Source: Gammaproteobacteria bacterium (GTDB lineage: Bacteria; Pseudomonadota; Gammaproteobacteria; Methylococcales; Methylomonadaceae). Taken from it: a stretch of DNA of 37,222 nucleotides. Position 1 is the stretch's first letter; each line of letters opens with the position of its first letter. Location of the stretch: assembly GCA_024277935.1 (NCBI GenBank), contig JAJRUF010000197.1, positions 1-37,222 on the forward strand. Direction: 5' to 3'. Positions 16,914 through 28,682 of the stretch are shown one piece after another. The position numbers and the translations under genes were made by a program. A model generated the notes under the pieces. That model saw nothing but the letters and a program-made list of their open reading frames with translations. It had not been told where the DNA came from and ran no database searches.

Positions 16914-18455
16914 TTACCAGCTACTTGTTTTAATAAAAGCTTCTATTGCCGCTTGAATGCTCTTCTTAATTTCATCACTATAGTCACCTGTATCATTGAT
17001 TTTTTGCATTAAATCAGTTTGTTCAGACTTCATATATGATTGTAAAGCAGCTTCAAAATCACGCACTTTAGCGACCTCCAGATCATCAAGAAAACCTTCG
17101 TTGGCAGCATGTAGAGAAACACCCATTTCAGCAACCGACATAGGAGAATACTGATCCTGCTTCATCAGCTCTGTTACACGTTGTCCACGTTCAATTTGCT
17201 TGCGTGTACTTTCATCTAAATCAGATGCAAATTGAGCAAATGCAGCTAATTCACGATACTGAGCTAAATCAAGCCGAATACCTCCCCCTAACTTCTTAAT
17301 GATTTTAGTTTGAGCAGCACCACCTACACGCGATACAGACAAACCAGCATTAACGGCAGGGCGAATACCCGAGTTGAATAAATCAGACTCTAAGAAGATT
17401 TGCCCATCAGTAATCGAAATCACGTTAGTCGGTACGAATGCTGATACATCACCACCTTGAGTCTCAATAATGGGTAAAGCAGTTAAAGAGCCTGTTTTAC
17501 CTTTTACTTTACCACCCGTTAGCTTTTCAACCTCAGCTGCATTAATTCTAGATGCTCTTTCTAATAAACGTGAGTGAATATAGAAAACATCACCTGGATA
17601 TGCTTCACGACCAGGTGGGCGACGAAGCAATAGTGACATTTGACGATATGCCCATGCTTGTTTAGTTAAATCATCATAAATAATTAGCGCATCTTCACCT
17701 TTATCCCTAAAGTATTCACCCATTGAACATCCGGTGTAAGGAGCAATGAATTGAAGTGCCGCAGCTTCTGAGGCAGACGCCACTACAATAATAGTATGAG
17801 CTAATGCATCATGCTCCTCTAGCTTTCGTACAACGTTAGCAATTGATGAACGTTTTTGACCGATAGCCACATAGATACATTTAACCCCCGTACCTTTTTG
17901 ATTAATAATGGCATCTACTGCAATGGCTGTTTTACCTGTTTGTCTATCACCAATAATTAATTCACGTTGACCTCGACCAACAGGAATCATAGAATCAATT
18001 GATTTCAAACCCAATTGCACAGGCTGGTCTACTGACTGTCTGGCAATTACCCCCGGTGCAATTTTTTCAACAGGTGAACTTTGAGTTGTTTCTATAGCCC
18101 CTTTACCATCAATGGCATTACCTAGGCCATCAACAACGCGGCCTAATAAGGCTTCACCAACAGGTACTTCTAAAATTTTTCCAGTACATTTGACTGTATC
18201 GCCTTCTGTAATATGTTGGTATGCACCGAGCATTACCACACCGACAGAATCTCTTTCTAAGTTAAGAGCCATACCATAAGTGTTTTCTGGAAATTCCAGC
18301 ATTTCACCCTGCATCGCTTCAGAAAGACCATGTACTCTAACAATACCATCAGTCACACTGACTACGGTACCTTCTGTATGAGCTTCGACAGTAACGTCAA
18401 AAGTCTCAATCTTCTTTTTAATCAGATCACTGATCTCAGATGGATTTAATTGCAT
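16914..18455 (-). CDS. atpA: ATP synthase alpha subunit
   Basis: The product is 513 aa, the regulatory nucleotide-binding subunit of F1. The P-loop GDRQTGKT (residues 169-176) is intact, unlike that of atpD. The arginine finger lies in [16 protein letters not shown], and other family blocks are [20 protein letters not shown] and [20 protein letters not shown]. Length is the same as in E. coli. Spacing to neighbours is 41 bp to atpH and 10 bp to atpG. Confidence 0.97.
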   Translation of the reverse strand: MQLNPSEISDLIKKKIETFDVTVEAHTEGTVVSVTDGIVRVHGLSEAMQGEMLEFPENTYGMALNLERDSVGVVMLGAYQHITEGDTVKCTGKILEVPVGEALLGRVVDGLGNAIDGKGAIETTQSSPVEKIAPGVIARQSVDQPVQLGLKSIDSMIPVGRGQRELIIGDRQTGKTAIAVDAIINQKGTGVKCIYVAIGQKRSSIANVVRKLEEHDALAHTIIVVASASEAAALQFIAPYTGCSMGEYFRDKGEDALIIYDDLTKQAWAYRQMSLLLRRPPGREAYPGDVFYIHSRLLERASRINAAEVEKLTGGKVKGKTGSLTALPIIETQGGDVSAFVPTNVISITDGQIFLESDLFNSGIRPAVNAGLSVSRVGGAAQTKIIKKLGGGIRLDLAQYRELAAFAQFASDLDESTRKQIERGQRVTELMKQDQYSPMSVAEMGVSLHAANEGFLDDLEVAKVRDFEAALQSYMKSEQTDLMQKINDTGDYSDEIKKSIQAAIEAFIKTSSW

Positions 18456-18496
18456 ATTTATTTTTACACCCTAATTTAGTAGTCCATAACGGAATG

Positions 18497-19027
18497 CTAG
18501 AGTTTTTTAGCTAATTGTTGAAGCTGGCCTTTTGTGGACCCATCAATTACTGTATCTCCTGCTTTTGCAAGAAAACCACCAATTAAAGTTTTGTCAACTG
18601 ATGTTGTAATGTGAACTTTTTTGTCCAATTTTTTTTCCAGCACCTTTGCAAATTTATTCTGCTCTTCTTTAGATAAAGCATAAGCACTAATGACTTCAAC
18701 ATCGACATAACCTTCGTGATCAGCTTTATAAGACTCATAAAGCTCAGCGATTTGAGGTGCCAATATTAGCCGACCATTTTGAACCAGTAACTTTAGAAAG
18801 TTCGCACCATCTTTTGTTAATTGATCCTGACAAATATCTAATAATAATTGAGTCAGTTTATCTTGACTCACTTTAGGATTAACGATAATTGTAGCGACTT
18901 CTTTATCTTGTATTACAACAGATAAAAACTCCAGCATATTAGACCATTCATTGGCCGACTTGCTTTCTACTGCTATTTTAAAAACAGCTTCAGCATAAGG
19001 TCTCGCCAATGTTGATAATTCACTCAT
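18497..19027 (-). CDS. atpH: ATP synthase delta subunit
   Basis: The product is 176 aa, the peripheral-stalk subunit that binds the N-terminus of alpha. Typical opening STLARPYAEAVFKIA, and C-terminal TSVDKTLIGGFLAKAGDTVIDGSTKGQL, in parts, match the family. Length is standard. It starts 5 bp after atpF. Confidence 0.95.
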   Translation of the reverse strand: MSELSTLARPYAEAVFKIAVESKSANEWSNMLEFLSVVIQDKEVATIIVNPKVSQDKLTQLLLDICQDQLTKDGANFLKLLVQNGRLILAPQIAELYESYKADHEGYVDVEVISAYALSKEEQNKFAKVLEKKLDKKVHITTSVDKTLIGGFLAKAGDTVIDGSTKGQLQQLAKKL

Positions 19028-19032
19028 TATAC

Positions 19033-19506
19033 TTACCCTAACTGACTAGACGCTTTGCTAAGAATATCTTTATGTTTTGCTTTATCAACTTCTGCTTGCA
19101 AAATTTGTTCAGCAGCTTTTAGTGCTAATGAAGAAACTTGCTTACGCAAATTTTCTTTTGCTTGTTGCATCTCTTGTTCAATTTGAGACTTTGCTAATTC
19201 AATCATTTTTTCACCTTCCAGTTTGGCAGTGTCTTTTGATTCTTCAACAACTTCATTAGCACGCTTTTGCGCGAGAGCAATAATATTTGCAGATTCAGCT
19301 TTAGCCTCTTTAAGATAGTTAGCTGCTTTCTTCTTAGCTAACTTGATATCTTCTTCACCCTGTTCAGCGGCAGCAAGGCCTTCAGAAATTTTCTTCTTAC
19401 GCTCTTCCAGAGCTTCAATTAGCGGTGGCCACACGTACTGCATGGTAAACCATACTAGCAGTGTAAATGTGATCATTTGACCGATCAGAGTAGCATTGAT
19501 ACTCAC
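19033..19506 (-). CDS. atpF: ATP synthase subunit b
   Basis: The product is 157 aa from a GTG start ([20 protein letters not shown]). I chose this start because it is preceded by AAGGGGAAT, gives the normal length (E. coli b has 156 residues), and aligns with the usual N-terminus. A longer open frame to 19617 would overlap atpE and adds 37 residues that are not family-like. The protein has one N-terminal membrane helix (about 8-26), then a long charged helix that forms the peripheral stalk dimer. Confidence 0.95.
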   Translation of the reverse strand: MSINATLIGQMITFTLLVWFTMQYVWPPLIEALEERKKKISEGLAAAEQGEEDIKLAKKKAANYLKEAKAESANIIALAQKRANEVVEESKDTAKLEGEKMIELAKSQIEQEMQQAKENLRKQVSSLALKAAEQILQAEVDKAKHKDILSKASSQLG

Positions 19507-19543
19507 GGTATTCCCCTTATTGCTATTGAATAAAAATGACTTG

Positions 19544-19855
<312 letters not shown>

Positions 19856-19872
19856 TTAAAGTTAAAAAAGAA

Positions 19873-21043
<1,171 letters not shown>

Positions 21044-21059
21044 AGCTTATAGCCTGAGA

Positions 21060-21088
21060 ATTATATCTTTCAGCTATTATTAAAGCAA
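21060..21088 (-). promoter_or_regulatory. Candidate sigma-70 promoter of the atp operon
   Basis: On the minus strand, TTGCTT (21083-21088) and TATAAA (21060-21065) are 17 bp apart, 17 bp upstream of the atpI start. Spacing is ideal and the -10 box is a 5/6 match, but the -35 box is weak. The short distance to the start would leave a very short leader. Confidence 0.4.
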
Positions 21089-21225
21089 GTTCAAATCCCT
21101 CATCACTACAAATAATCACACTTCACTTTAACTAACCACTGAAACTTTTAATTGTACAGTATTGGCGAAATAGTGAAATTTCATGGATAATATCGGGTTT
21201 GTTGTTCTTTCATCCTTTTAAAATA

Positions 21226-22986
21226 ATGAAACAAAAGCTGGAAACATTGCTACAACACGCGATTACCTGTCTAAAATCGGAAGCCATTTTAGACCAAGAA
21301 ATAGCTCCTCAGATTATTATTGAACGTACAAAAGACTCTCGGCACGGTGATTTTGCAACTAACTTGGCACTATCCCTGGCAAAACCCGTTAAAACAAACC
21401 CTCGCCAACTTGCTGAAAAAATCATTTCTTTATTACCTAGCGACCCCGCTATTGCTAAAGTTGAAATCGCTGGGCCTGGGTTTATAAATTTTTTCATCTC
21501 CCCTGACTCTCAGTTTCAAATTATTGAACAAATCCATACTGCAGGAAGAAATTACGGCTCAAGTAAAATTGGAGCAGGGGAAAAAGTTCAAGTTGAATTT
21601 GTTTCTGCGAACCCTACCGGGCCACTTCATGTAGGTCACGGTCGCGGAGCCGCGTACGGTTCAGCCGTAGCAGACCTATTGCAAGCCGTTGGGTTTGATG
21701 TTTCCAAGGAATACTATGTCAATGATGCGGGTCGCCAAATGGATATTTTAGCGGTAAGCATTTGGTTGCGATATTTAGAAGAGTGCGGAGAGGTTGTTAC
21801 ATTTCCTTGTAATGGTTATCGAGGTGAATATATCAGAGATATTGCCTTCAATATTCACAACAATACCGGTAATGAATATCGCCACCCTGCAGAACTTGTT
21901 ATTGAAGATATTCCTGCTGATGAACCTCATGGTGGAGATAAAGAGCTACATATTGATGCGCTTATTGTTAGAGCCAAAACTTTATTAGGTGACTCTCTCT
22001 ATCGAGACTTATTTCAGGCAGGGCTAAATGTCATCCTTGACGACATCAAAGATGACTTAGAAGAATTTGGTGTCACTTATCAAGAATGGTTTTCTGAGCG
22101 TAGCTTAATGGAAGATCACTCGATAAAAGATGCACTACAAAGGTTGGATGATGGTGGCTACCTTTATAAAAAAGAGGGGGCTACCTGGTTTGCCTCAAGC
22201 CGTCTTGGCGATGAAAAGGACAGAGTGGTTGTGCGAGATAATGGTCAGTCAACTTACTTCGCATCTGACATTGCTTACCACATGAATAAACTTGATCGTG
22301 GCTTTGATCAAATTATTAATATCTGGGGAGCTGACCACCACGGGTACATCCCTAGAGTTAGAGCAGCAATGCTGGCTCTAGGTGCAGATGAGTCCAAGCT
22401 TAAAGTATTATTAGTGCAATTTGCAATTTTATATCGAGGAACAGAAAAAGTCCCTATGTCGACTCGTTCTGGAGAGTTTGTTACTTTACGGCAACTGCGT
22501 AGTGAGGTAGGAACTGATGCCGCTCGCTTTTTTTATGTGATGAGAAAATCTGAACAACACATGGATTTTGACCTAAAACTGGCCACCTCCAAAACCAATG
22601 AGAATCCAGTTTTCTATGTGCAATATGCTCATGCTCGAGTATGCAGTGTTTTGCGCCAACTTGATGAGAAAGGTTTAAATAGAAATTTAAATTTAGGTAT
22701 GAAAAACCTAAACAAACTGAATGAATCACACGAATTAGCACTGATTACTATTTTATCAAAATATCCTGAAGTGCTTGAAAAAGCAGCATTGCAATATGAG
22801 CCTCATTTATTAATTAACTACCTACGTGAATTAGCAACAAGCTTTCACACTTATTATAATGCACACCAGTTTTTAGTAGAAAACGAAGCACTTAGAAATG
22901 CTAGGCTTAACCTAATTTGTGCGACTAAACAAGTGCTTTCAAATGGTTTATCTTTATTAAATATTAATACGCCTGAGTCAATGTAA
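21226..22986 (+). CDS. argS: Arginyl-tRNA synthetase
   Basis: The product is 586 aa from the ATG at 21226 ([13 protein letters not shown]), which matches the usual N-terminus; an upstream TTG would add nine unlikely residues. It charges tRNA-Arg. The class I signature is [15 protein letters not shown] (HVGH at residues 135-138), and the KMSKS-like loop is [12 protein letters not shown]. The C-terminal domain has the usual [10 protein letters not shown] block. It is transcribed away from the atp operon, with a 180-bp divergent promoter region between. The stop overlaps the next start by one base. Confidence 0.96.
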   Translation: MKQKLETLLQHAITCLKSEAILDQEIAPQIIIERTKDSRHGDFATNLALSLAKPVKTNPRQLAEKIISLLPSDPAIAKVEIAGPGFINFFISPDSQFQIIEQIHTAGRNYGSSKIGAGEKVQVEFVSANPTGPLHVGHGRGAAYGSAVADLLQAVGFDVSKEYYVNDAGRQMDILAVSIWLRYLEECGEVVTFPCNGYRGEYIRDIAFNIHNNTGNEYRHPAELVIEDIPADEPHGGDKELHIDALIVRAKTLLGDSLYRDLFQAGLNVILDDIKDDLEEFGVTYQEWFSERSLMEDHSIKDALQRLDDGGYLYKKEGATWFASSRLGDEKDRVVVRDNGQSTYFASDIAYHMNKLDRGFDQIINIWGADHHGYIPRVRAAMLALGADESKLKVLLVQFAILYRGTEKVPMSTRSGEFVTLRQLRSEVGTDAARFFYVMRKSEQHMDFDLKLATSKTNENPVFYVQYAHARVCSVLRQLDEKGLNRNLNLGMKNLNKLNESHELALITILSKYPEVLEKAALQYEPHLLINYLRELATSFHTYYNAHQFLVENEALRNARLNLICATKQVLSNGLSLLNINTPESM

Positions 22987-23555
22987 TGGCCCGTGATTAT
23001 AAAAATAGAGCAACTTCTACCAGAAGAAAGCCTCAACAAAATACCGTTGCTTGGTGGAAGTGGCTGTTAATTGCTTTGTTAATAGCTGTTTTTACCATCT
23101 TTTTATTCTTTTTAAAAAGCACTAGCCCAAAACAAGCAACAGTAAAGCAACAAACCATTGCGGCTTCAACAAAACCAAAGCCAAAGCCAAAGCATCAGAA
23201 TAAGGTGATACAAGAACCTCGGTATGATTTTTATACCATACTTCCAGAGACTGAAGTTATCATCCCTGATTATGAAATTAATACTCGTCGCCGAGAGGAG
23301 CACCTAGGTAAAAGAAAGGCTAGTCAATATAATGTACAAGCAGGGTCTTTTCGTAATTTTACTGATGCTGATAAATTAAGAGCAAAACTAGCCTTAATTG
23401 GGATAGAATCAAGAGTGGAAAAAGCAACAATTGGAAGTGTTGTTTGGAATAGAGTAAAAATGGGGCCTTTTAGAAGCTCATCTCAAATTGCTATTCTAAA
23501 AAAACGATTGAAGAGTAACGGTATTGATATTATTGTTACTGAAACAAAAGGGTAA
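22986..23555 (+). CDS. FtsN-like cell division protein with SPOR domain
   Basis: The product is 189 aa. A basic cytoplasmic tail ([16 protein letters not shown]) is followed by one membrane helix (about residues 27-46), a Lys/Pro-rich linker with KPKPKPK, and a C-terminal SPOR domain (about 112-187; YNVQAGSFRNFTDADKLRAK, in part, and VWNRVKMGPF). SPOR domains bind denuded septal peptidoglycan. The argS-SPOR gene order is known from other gammaproteobacteria, and this protein is often annotated FtsN. It is shorter than E. coli FtsN, and the essential short helices cannot be assigned by eye. Its start shares one base with the argS stop. Confidence 0.85.
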   Translation: MARDYKNRATSTRRKPQQNTVAWWKWLLIALLIAVFTIFLFFLKSTSPKQATVKQQTIAASTKPKPKPKHQNKVIQEPRYDFYTILPETEVIIPDYEINTRRREEHLGKRKASQYNVQAGSFRNFTDADKLRAKLALIGIESRVEKATIGSVVWNRVKMGPFRSSSQIAILKKRLKSNGIDIIVTETKG

Positions 23556-23592
23556 GTTACAATTTACTTCAACCATGCCCCCTATAATTTAG

Positions 23593-23619
23593 AAAGAGAG
23601 CGTTAATATCACTCTCTTT
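23593..23619 (+). terminator. Weak terminator after the SPOR gene
   Basis: AAAGAGAG (23593-23600) pairs perfectly with CTCTCTTT (23612-23619), followed by ATTTAACT, 38 bp past the stop. The stem is AT-rich, so strength is uncertain. Confidence 0.5.
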
Positions 23620-23650
23620 ATTTAACTATCACAAAATAATTAAAATAAAT

Positions 23651-24175
23651 ATGTTTGAAATAGAGTACTTATTCCGTGAAAAAGATTTGGTTCATTTTAA
23701 TGAGCTATGCTTAAAAAACAATATCGAATTACAAAAAAGCCTCCGCAAACATAAAATGTTTGTCCCTGGCATTATGTTACTGATTGGCTTGTTTTATTAC
23801 ATCTATTATGCCGATATGATGACAACCGCTTATATTGTACTGTTAGCTGTTGGCTGGGGGATTTTTTCGCCTTACGCAATGAAAATGGATATGCGCAGGC
23901 AGTTTCTTGAAAAATATACAGATAAAGAAAAGGCTGATATTTTTGGATTGCACTCACTAAAAATAGAACCTGAATATTTGGCTGAAAAATCACCTGGCGG
24001 CAAACACAAGACACCCTGGAAAGATATGTTAAGAGTAGAATATTCAAAAGAATATGTTCTTATTTATACTGATTTAGATTCTGCTATTGTTATTCCTATA
24101 GAAACTATCAAGAGTGGTGAGTTAAAGAAATTTGCCAAACAAGCTGAAAGTATGATTGAGCGCTTAAGTGAGTAA
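23651..24175 (+). CDS. YcxB-like membrane protein
   Basis: The product is 174 aa. It has two adjacent membrane helices (about residues 36-52 and 57-75) after a polar N-terminus with MFEIEYLFREKDL. The C-terminal soluble part (about 95-170) carries the YcxB-like pattern: HSLKIEPEYLAEKSPGGKHK, then the TPWKDMLRVEYSKEYVLIYT stretch, and a final IPIETI. The function of the family is unknown. It stands between two terminators and may be monocistronic. I see no good ribosome site before the ATG. Confidence 0.75.
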   Translation: MFEIEYLFREKDLVHFNELCLKNNIELQKSLRKHKMFVPGIMLLIGLFYYIYYADMMTTAYIVLLAVGWGIFSPYAMKMDMRRQFLEKYTDKEKADIFGLHSLKIEPEYLAEKSPGGKHKTPWKDMLRVEYSKEYVLIYTDLDSAIVIPIETIKSGELKKFAKQAESMIERLSE

Positions 24176-24210
24176 GAACAAGCTTTAATCGACAGAAAGA
24201 CTGAAAAAAT

Positions 24211-24408
24211 TTAAAAAAGGGAAGGAACCTTTTCCAATACTATTGAAAGTAATATTGGAAAAGGCTCCTTCCCTTTATGCTTAGAAGCTCGCTGATATTT
24301 AGTTTTATCTTTATAAATTTTTGCTTTATTAAATTGATAAGCAAACTTGGCAACGGGGTTTTTAACTAGATTTTCAGCTAATCTCTTTGATTTCTTTGTT
24401 TTTTTCAT
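24211..24408 (-). CDS. Small basic protein, DUF7230-like
   Basis: The product is 65 aa and very rich in Lys. The run NPVAKFAYQFNKAKIYKDKT followed by KYQRASKHKGKEPF resembles small conserved gammaproteobacterial proteins annotated as DUF7230 (NPVAK...FNK...KHK). The function is unknown. An AGGTG sequence precedes the ATG. The last codons (after KEPFPI) are encoded by one arm of the strong hairpin at 24216-24276, so the real family protein may have ended near KHKGKEPF, with the hairpin added later. The family call is from memory. Confidence 0.55.
   Translation of the reverse strand: MKKTKKSKRLAENLVKNPVAKFAYQFNKAKIYKDKTKYQRASKHKGKEPFPILLSIVLEKVPSLF
24216..24276. terminator. Long bidirectional hairpin terminator
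   Basis: AAAGGGAAGGA and CCTTTTCCAATA at the left pair with TATTGGAAAAGG and TCCTTCCCTTT at the right: a stem of about 23 bp with one A/C mismatch. An A run lies before and a T run after the stem. It ends the YcxB-like gene on the plus strand and lies inside the end of the small ORF on the minus strand. Confidence 0.8.
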
Positions 24409-24483
24409 ATAAACACCTTAAATAAATTGGATTAATCAGCATATACTATTAATATAGCTTGTTTATTTGAACATAGAATTGCT

Positions 24484-26352
24484 GTGAACTTCCAGAAAAA
24501 TTTTGACGTTATTATCATCGGTGGTGGCCATGCAGGTACTGAAGCCGCACTTGCTTCTGCTCGGGTAGGTGTAAAAACACTGCTCCTTACCCAAAATATC
24601 GATACTTTAGGACAAATGAGCTGTAACCCCGCTATTGGAGGTATTGGTAAAGGCCATTTAGTTAAAGAAATTGATGCGCTAGGTGGTGCAATGGCTCAAG
24701 CTGCTGATAAAGCGGGTATCCAGTTTAGAACTTTAAATGCAAGTAAGGGGCCAGCGGTAAGAGCTACTCGCGCTCAGGCAGACCGTAATTTATACAAACA
24801 GGCTATTCGCTATACCTTAGAAAACCAAGATAATCTCACCTTATTCCAGCAAACTGTCTCTGATTTTATAGTGGAAGGCGATAAAATCGTAGGTGTTAAA
24901 ACTCAGATGGGGCTAAATTTTTCTGCTAAAGCTGTGGTGTTAACAACAGGTACATTTTTAGGCGGGCTCATTCATATTGGACTTGAGAGCTATGCAGGTG
25001 GCAGAGCAGGTGAAGCTGCATCAATCGCTTTAGCCGACCGCTTACGCGAGTTACCTTTTCAAGTTGACCGCTTAAAAACAGGCACCCCTCCTAGAATTGA
25101 TGGCAGAAGTATTGATTTCACCAAGCTTGAAGTTCAGCCAGGTGATAGTCAGCTACCTGTATTTTCATTTATAGGTTCTAAGGAACAGCACCCACAACAA
25201 ATTCCCTGTCATATCACTCGGACTAACAGCCGTACTCACGATATTATTCGTTCAGGAATGGATCGTTCGCCTATGTACACCGGAATTATTGATGGTGTTG
25301 GCCCTCGCTACTGCCCATCAATTGAGGATAAAGTGGTGCGTTTTGCTGATAGAGATTCTCATCAAATATTTGTTGAACCTGAAGGTTTAAAGACCCATGA
25401 AATATACCCAAATGGTATTTCAACCAGCTTGCCATTCGATATTCAATATCAATTTGTACAGTCCATGTTGGGGTTTGAGAATGCCGTCATTATTCGCCCT
25501 GGGTATGCAATTGAATATGATTATTTTAACCCTATTAATTTAAAATCATCACTAGAAACCAAACATCTGAATGGCCTGTTTTTTGCCGGCCAAATAAATG
25601 GAACAACGGGCTATGAAGAAGCTGGGGCACAAGGCTTAATTGCTGGCTTAAATGCTGCCAGACAAGTTAAGGGGTTGGAAAGTTGGTGTCCAGAACGTGA
25701 TGAGGCTTATATCGGAGTAATGATTGATGATCTTATCACCCTAGGCACAGAAGAACCTTACCGCATGTTTACCAGTCGTGCAGAATACCGTTTATTATTA
25801 AGAGAAGATAATGCTGATTTAAGGCTAACAGAAAAAGGTAGAGAACTAGGCTTGGTTGATGATAATCGCTGGCAAACATTTGAAATAAAGCGTGAATCTA
25901 TTGCTCAGTTACAAAACCAATTGAGTAAAAAATGGGTAAGAGCAGGGACTGAACAAGCTCAACAAGCCGAAAATTTATGGGGTAAAGAATTAAAAAAAGA
26001 AGCCAGTATGTTTGCTCTATTACACCGGCCAGAAGTTGATGTTGATAATTTACTGTCTTTTGCAGAAATAGGTAATATTGACGCTCAAGTTGCTGAGCAA
26101 GTTGAAATACAAGCTAAATATGCCGGCTACATTGAAAGACAACAAACAGAAATCAACCGAACTAAACGTTATAATCACTTGAAGTTGCCTATTAATGAAG
26201 ATTACAGTAAAGTTTCTGGCTTATCTAATGAGGTGAGTGAAAAATTATTAACTCAAAAACCAGAAACATTAGGTCAGGCGTCTCGTATTCCCGGTATTAC
26301 CCCAGCGGCAATATCCCTACTGCTAGTTCATTTAAAAAAGAAATCTGCATAA
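24484..26352 (+). CDS. mnmG: tRNA uridine-5-carboxymethylaminomethyl modification enzyme MnmG (GidA)
   Basis: The product is 622 aa with a GTG start. With MnmE it builds the cmnm5 group on the wobble uridine of certain tRNAs. The FAD-binding motif is [13 protein letters not shown] (GxGxxG region at residues 13-18). Other family blocks are [45 protein letters not shown] with a catalytic cysteine, and [10 protein letters not shown]. The C-terminal helical domain for MnmE and tRNA binding is complete. The stop overlaps the rsmG start by one base. Confidence 0.96.
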   Translation: MNFQKNFDVIIIGGGHAGTEAALASARVGVKTLLLTQNIDTLGQMSCNPAIGGIGKGHLVKEIDALGGAMAQAADKAGIQFRTLNASKGPAVRATRAQADRNLYKQAIRYTLENQDNLTLFQQTVSDFIVEGDKIVGVKTQMGLNFSAKAVVLTTGTFLGGLIHIGLESYAGGRAGEAASIALADRLRELPFQVDRLKTGTPPRIDGRSIDFTKLEVQPGDSQLPVFSFIGSKEQHPQQIPCHITRTNSRTHDIIRSGMDRSPMYTGIIDGVGPRYCPSIEDKVVRFADRDSHQIFVEPEGLKTHEIYPNGISTSLPFDIQYQFVQSMLGFENAVIIRPGYAIEYDYFNPINLKSSLETKHLNGLFFAGQINGTTGYEEAGAQGLIAGLNAARQVKGLESWCPERDEAYIGVMIDDLITLGTEEPYRMFTSRAEYRLLLREDNADLRLTEKGRELGLVDDNRWQTFEIKRESIAQLQNQLSKKWVRAGTEQAQQAENLWGKELKKEASMFALLHRPEVDVDNLLSFAEIGNIDAQVAEQVEIQAKYAGYIERQQTEINRTKRYNHLKLPINEDYSKVSGLSNEVSEKLLTQKPETLGQASRIPGITPAAISLLLVHLKKKSA

Positions 26353-26984
26353 TGGAAAATTGTCAGAAAATATTGCAACAGGGTTTACAGGAACTTAATA
26401 TAAAAAGTGATGAAGCACAGTTAGACAAACTTATTAAATTTATAAAGCTGATTGAAAAATGGAATAAAGCTTATAATTTAACTGCTGTGCGTATTAGAGA
26501 GGATATGGCTAGGCTGCATATACTGGATAGCTTGACAGTTTTACCTTATCTCCATGGGAATCTTGTGGCTGATATAGGTACAGGAGCCGGGTTACCAGGG
26601 ATACCTTTGGCAATTTTTTCACCTGATATTGAATTTGTTTTGCTTGATTCAAACTCAAAAAAAACACGCTTTGTCCAACAGGCTATTTTAGAGCTAAAAC
26701 TGACTAATGTGAGTATCCAGCATTGTCGAGTTGAGAGCTTTCACCCCAGGCTGTTATTTTCAACGGTTACAATGCGAGCCTTTTCCAGCTTACAAGATAT
26801 TGTGGACTTAACTAAACATTTAATCGCACCTTCAGGCATTTTACTCGCAATGAAAGGGCAACAGCCAGATACTGTAGAAATGAGTGCACTGACGACACCT
26901 TATTCTGTTATTCAACTGACTGTTCCAGAAGTTAAAGCAAAAAGGTGTTTAATTAAAATCGAAGGAGTTGCTGATCATGGGTAA
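26352..26984 (+). CDS. rsmG: 16S rRNA (guanine527-N7)-methyltransferase
   Basis: The product is 210 aa, a SAM-dependent methyltransferase that modifies G527 of 16S rRNA. The motif-I sequence DIGTGAGLPGIPLAI begins near residue 74. The N-terminal segment KWNKAYNLTAVR and HILDSL are typical. It overlaps mnmG by one base and parA by 8 bp (26977-26984). This tight packing implies translational coupling through the cluster. Confidence 0.95.
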   Translation: MENCQKILQQGLQELNIKSDEAQLDKLIKFIKLIEKWNKAYNLTAVRIREDMARLHILDSLTVLPYLHGNLVADIGTGAGLPGIPLAIFSPDIEFVLLDSNSKKTRFVQQAILELKLTNVSIQHCRVESFHPRLLFSTVTMRAFSSLQDIVDLTKHLIAPSGILLAMKGQQPDTVEMSALTTPYSVIQLTVPEVKAKRCLIKIEGVADHG

Positions 26985-27747
26985 AGTTATTGCCATTACC
27001 AATCAAAAAGGTGGCGTAGGTAAAACTACAACGAGTGTAAACCTAGCTGCAACATTAGCATCGGCAAACCGTAAAGTATTACTTATAGACCTGGATCCTC
27101 AAGGTAATGCTGCGATGGGTTGCGGTGTAGACAAAGAAGAGGTTGAATACTCAAGCTGTGAATTATTATTAGAAGAAGTCCCTGCATCAGAAATTATTGT
27201 CAAAAATTCAGAGATAGAATTTGATATTATCCCTGGTAATTCTGATTTGACTGCTGCAGAAGTGCATTTAATGAATACAAAAAATAAAGAGCGAAAGCTT
27301 GCAGATGCATTATTACAAATTAAGCCTGAATATGATTATATTTTGATTGACTGCCCACCTTCATTAAATATGCTGACTTTAAATGCTATGGTCGCAGCAG
27401 ATAGTGTATTAATTCCTATGCAGTGTGAATATTATGCCTTGGAAGGCCTTTCAGCATTAATGACGACCTTAAAAAATATTCGAGATAGTGTTAACCCTGG
27501 GCTACATCTTGAAGGTATTTTAAGAACCATGTTTGATAATAGAAGCCGTTTGACCAAAGATGTTTCAGAGCAATTGCAGGAATACTTTGGCGATAAAGTT
27601 TTTAGAACCTGTATTCCAAGAAATGTACGCCTGGCAGAAGCTCCCAGTCATGGCTTACCCATTATTCAATATGATAAAAAATCTCGAGGTGCTGTTGCTT
27701 ATATCGCAATGGCAGGCGAAATGATTAGAAAAGAAGAGAAAAAATAA
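26977..27747 (+). CDS. parA: Chromosome partitioning ATPase ParA
   Basis: The product is 256 aa from the ATG at 26977, which is preceded by GAAGGAG at a 9-bp spacing; an upstream TTG codon at 26968 lies too close to that site. It is a chromosomal (Soj-type) ParA. The deviant Walker A motif KGGVGKTT is at residues 11-18, and the DPQGNA and DCPPSLNMLTLNA blocks are present. With ParB it separates the replication origins. It is within the mnmG-rsmG-parA-parB cluster usually found near the chromosomal origin. Confidence 0.95.
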   Translation: MGKVIAITNQKGGVGKTTTSVNLAATLASANRKVLLIDLDPQGNAAMGCGVDKEEVEYSSCELLLEEVPASEIIVKNSEIEFDIIPGNSDLTAAEVHLMNTKNKERKLADALLQIKPEYDYILIDCPPSLNMLTLNAMVAADSVLIPMQCEYYALEGLSALMTTLKNIRDSVNPGLHLEGILRTMFDNRSRLTKDVSEQLQEYFGDKVFRTCIPRNVRLAEAPSHGLPIIQYDKKSRGAVAYIAMAGEMIRKEEKK

Positions 27748-27748
27748 C

Positions 27749-28597
27749 ATGGCAGTAAAAAAACGGGGACTAGGTCGAGGGTTAAATGCTCTTTTAGGGG
27801 ATATTACGCCCGTAGAAAAAGAAAAAAACCAAGCTTTACACTCCTTACCCATTGAATTTTTGCAACGCGGAAAATATCAGCCTCGAAAAGATATAGATCC
27901 AGAAGCTTTGCAAGAGTTAGCGGATTCAATTAAAGCTCAGGGTGTTATACAGCCTATTGTTGTTAGATTAATAGCAGCAGAAAAGTATGAAATTATTGCA
28001 GGAGAACGCCGCTGGAGAGCTTCGCAATTAGCCGCTTTACAGGAAATTCCGGTTGTTATAAGAGACATTGACGATAAAACAGCGATGGCTATCGCATTGA
28101 TTGAAAATATTCAACGTGAAGACTTAAATGCTCTGGAGGAGTCGGAAGCCTTAAAAAGACTGGTTGATGAATTTGATATGACGCATCAACAGACTGCTGA
28201 TGCCGTTGGTAAATCCAGAGCAATGGTCTCTAACTTATTACGTTTACTGGAATTACCTAATGAAGTAAAAACTTTATTATCAAAAGGCCTTATTGAAATG
28301 GGGCATGCAAGAGCATTATTGACTCTCGATATTGACAAGCAAATTGAAATTGCCAATAAAATAGTCAAGCAAAACCTGACCGTTAGGGCAACAGAGAAAC
28401 TGGTTAAAAACAGTGCAGTAGATATAGCTCCTACCCATAAGCAACAAGACTCAGACACTTTAAGATTACAAGAACAATTAACAGAAAAAACAGGGGCTAA
28501 AGTTATTATTAATCATCAAAAAAATGGCAAAGGTAAGCTTGTTTTTAATTATACAAGCTTGGAAGAGTTGGAAGGGATTATTAATCGCATCAATTAA
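27749..28597 (+). CDS. parB: Chromosome partitioning protein ParB
   Basis: The product is 282 aa, starting one base after the parA stop. The N-terminal KKRGLGRGLNALLGD binds ParA. The CTP-binding part shows AGERRWRASQLA (arginine patch residues 85-90) and ENIQREDLNALEE. A helix-turn-helix follows (MTHQQTADAVGKSRAMVSNL, about 144-163), then the C-terminal dimer domain. It binds parS sites. I recognised no perfect parS (TGTTTCACGTGAAACA-like) in this window. Confidence 0.95.
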   Translation: MAVKKRGLGRGLNALLGDITPVEKEKNQALHSLPIEFLQRGKYQPRKDIDPEALQELADSIKAQGVIQPIVVRLIAAEKYEIIAGERRWRASQLAALQEIPVVIRDIDDKTAMAIALIENIQREDLNALEESEALKRLVDEFDMTHQQTADAVGKSRAMVSNLLRLLELPNEVKTLLSKGLIEMGHARALLTLDIDKQIEIANKIVKQNLTVRATEKLVKNSAVDIAPTHKQQDSDTLRLQEQLTEKTGAKVIINHQKNGKGKLVFNYTSLEELEGIINRIN

Positions 28598-28682
28598 TAG
28601 TACTCTTAAAAAGCCACTGCTTATGAATTGTAGAGCGGACTTTAATATTCTGTCAGTTTATGCCGCTAAATGATTATATTTT

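Noticed and set aside
24409-24483. Origin of replication upstream of mnmG
   Set aside because: The interval is only 75 bp, AT-rich but without DnaA boxes. The position is suggestive from other genomes, yet nothing in the sequence supports it.
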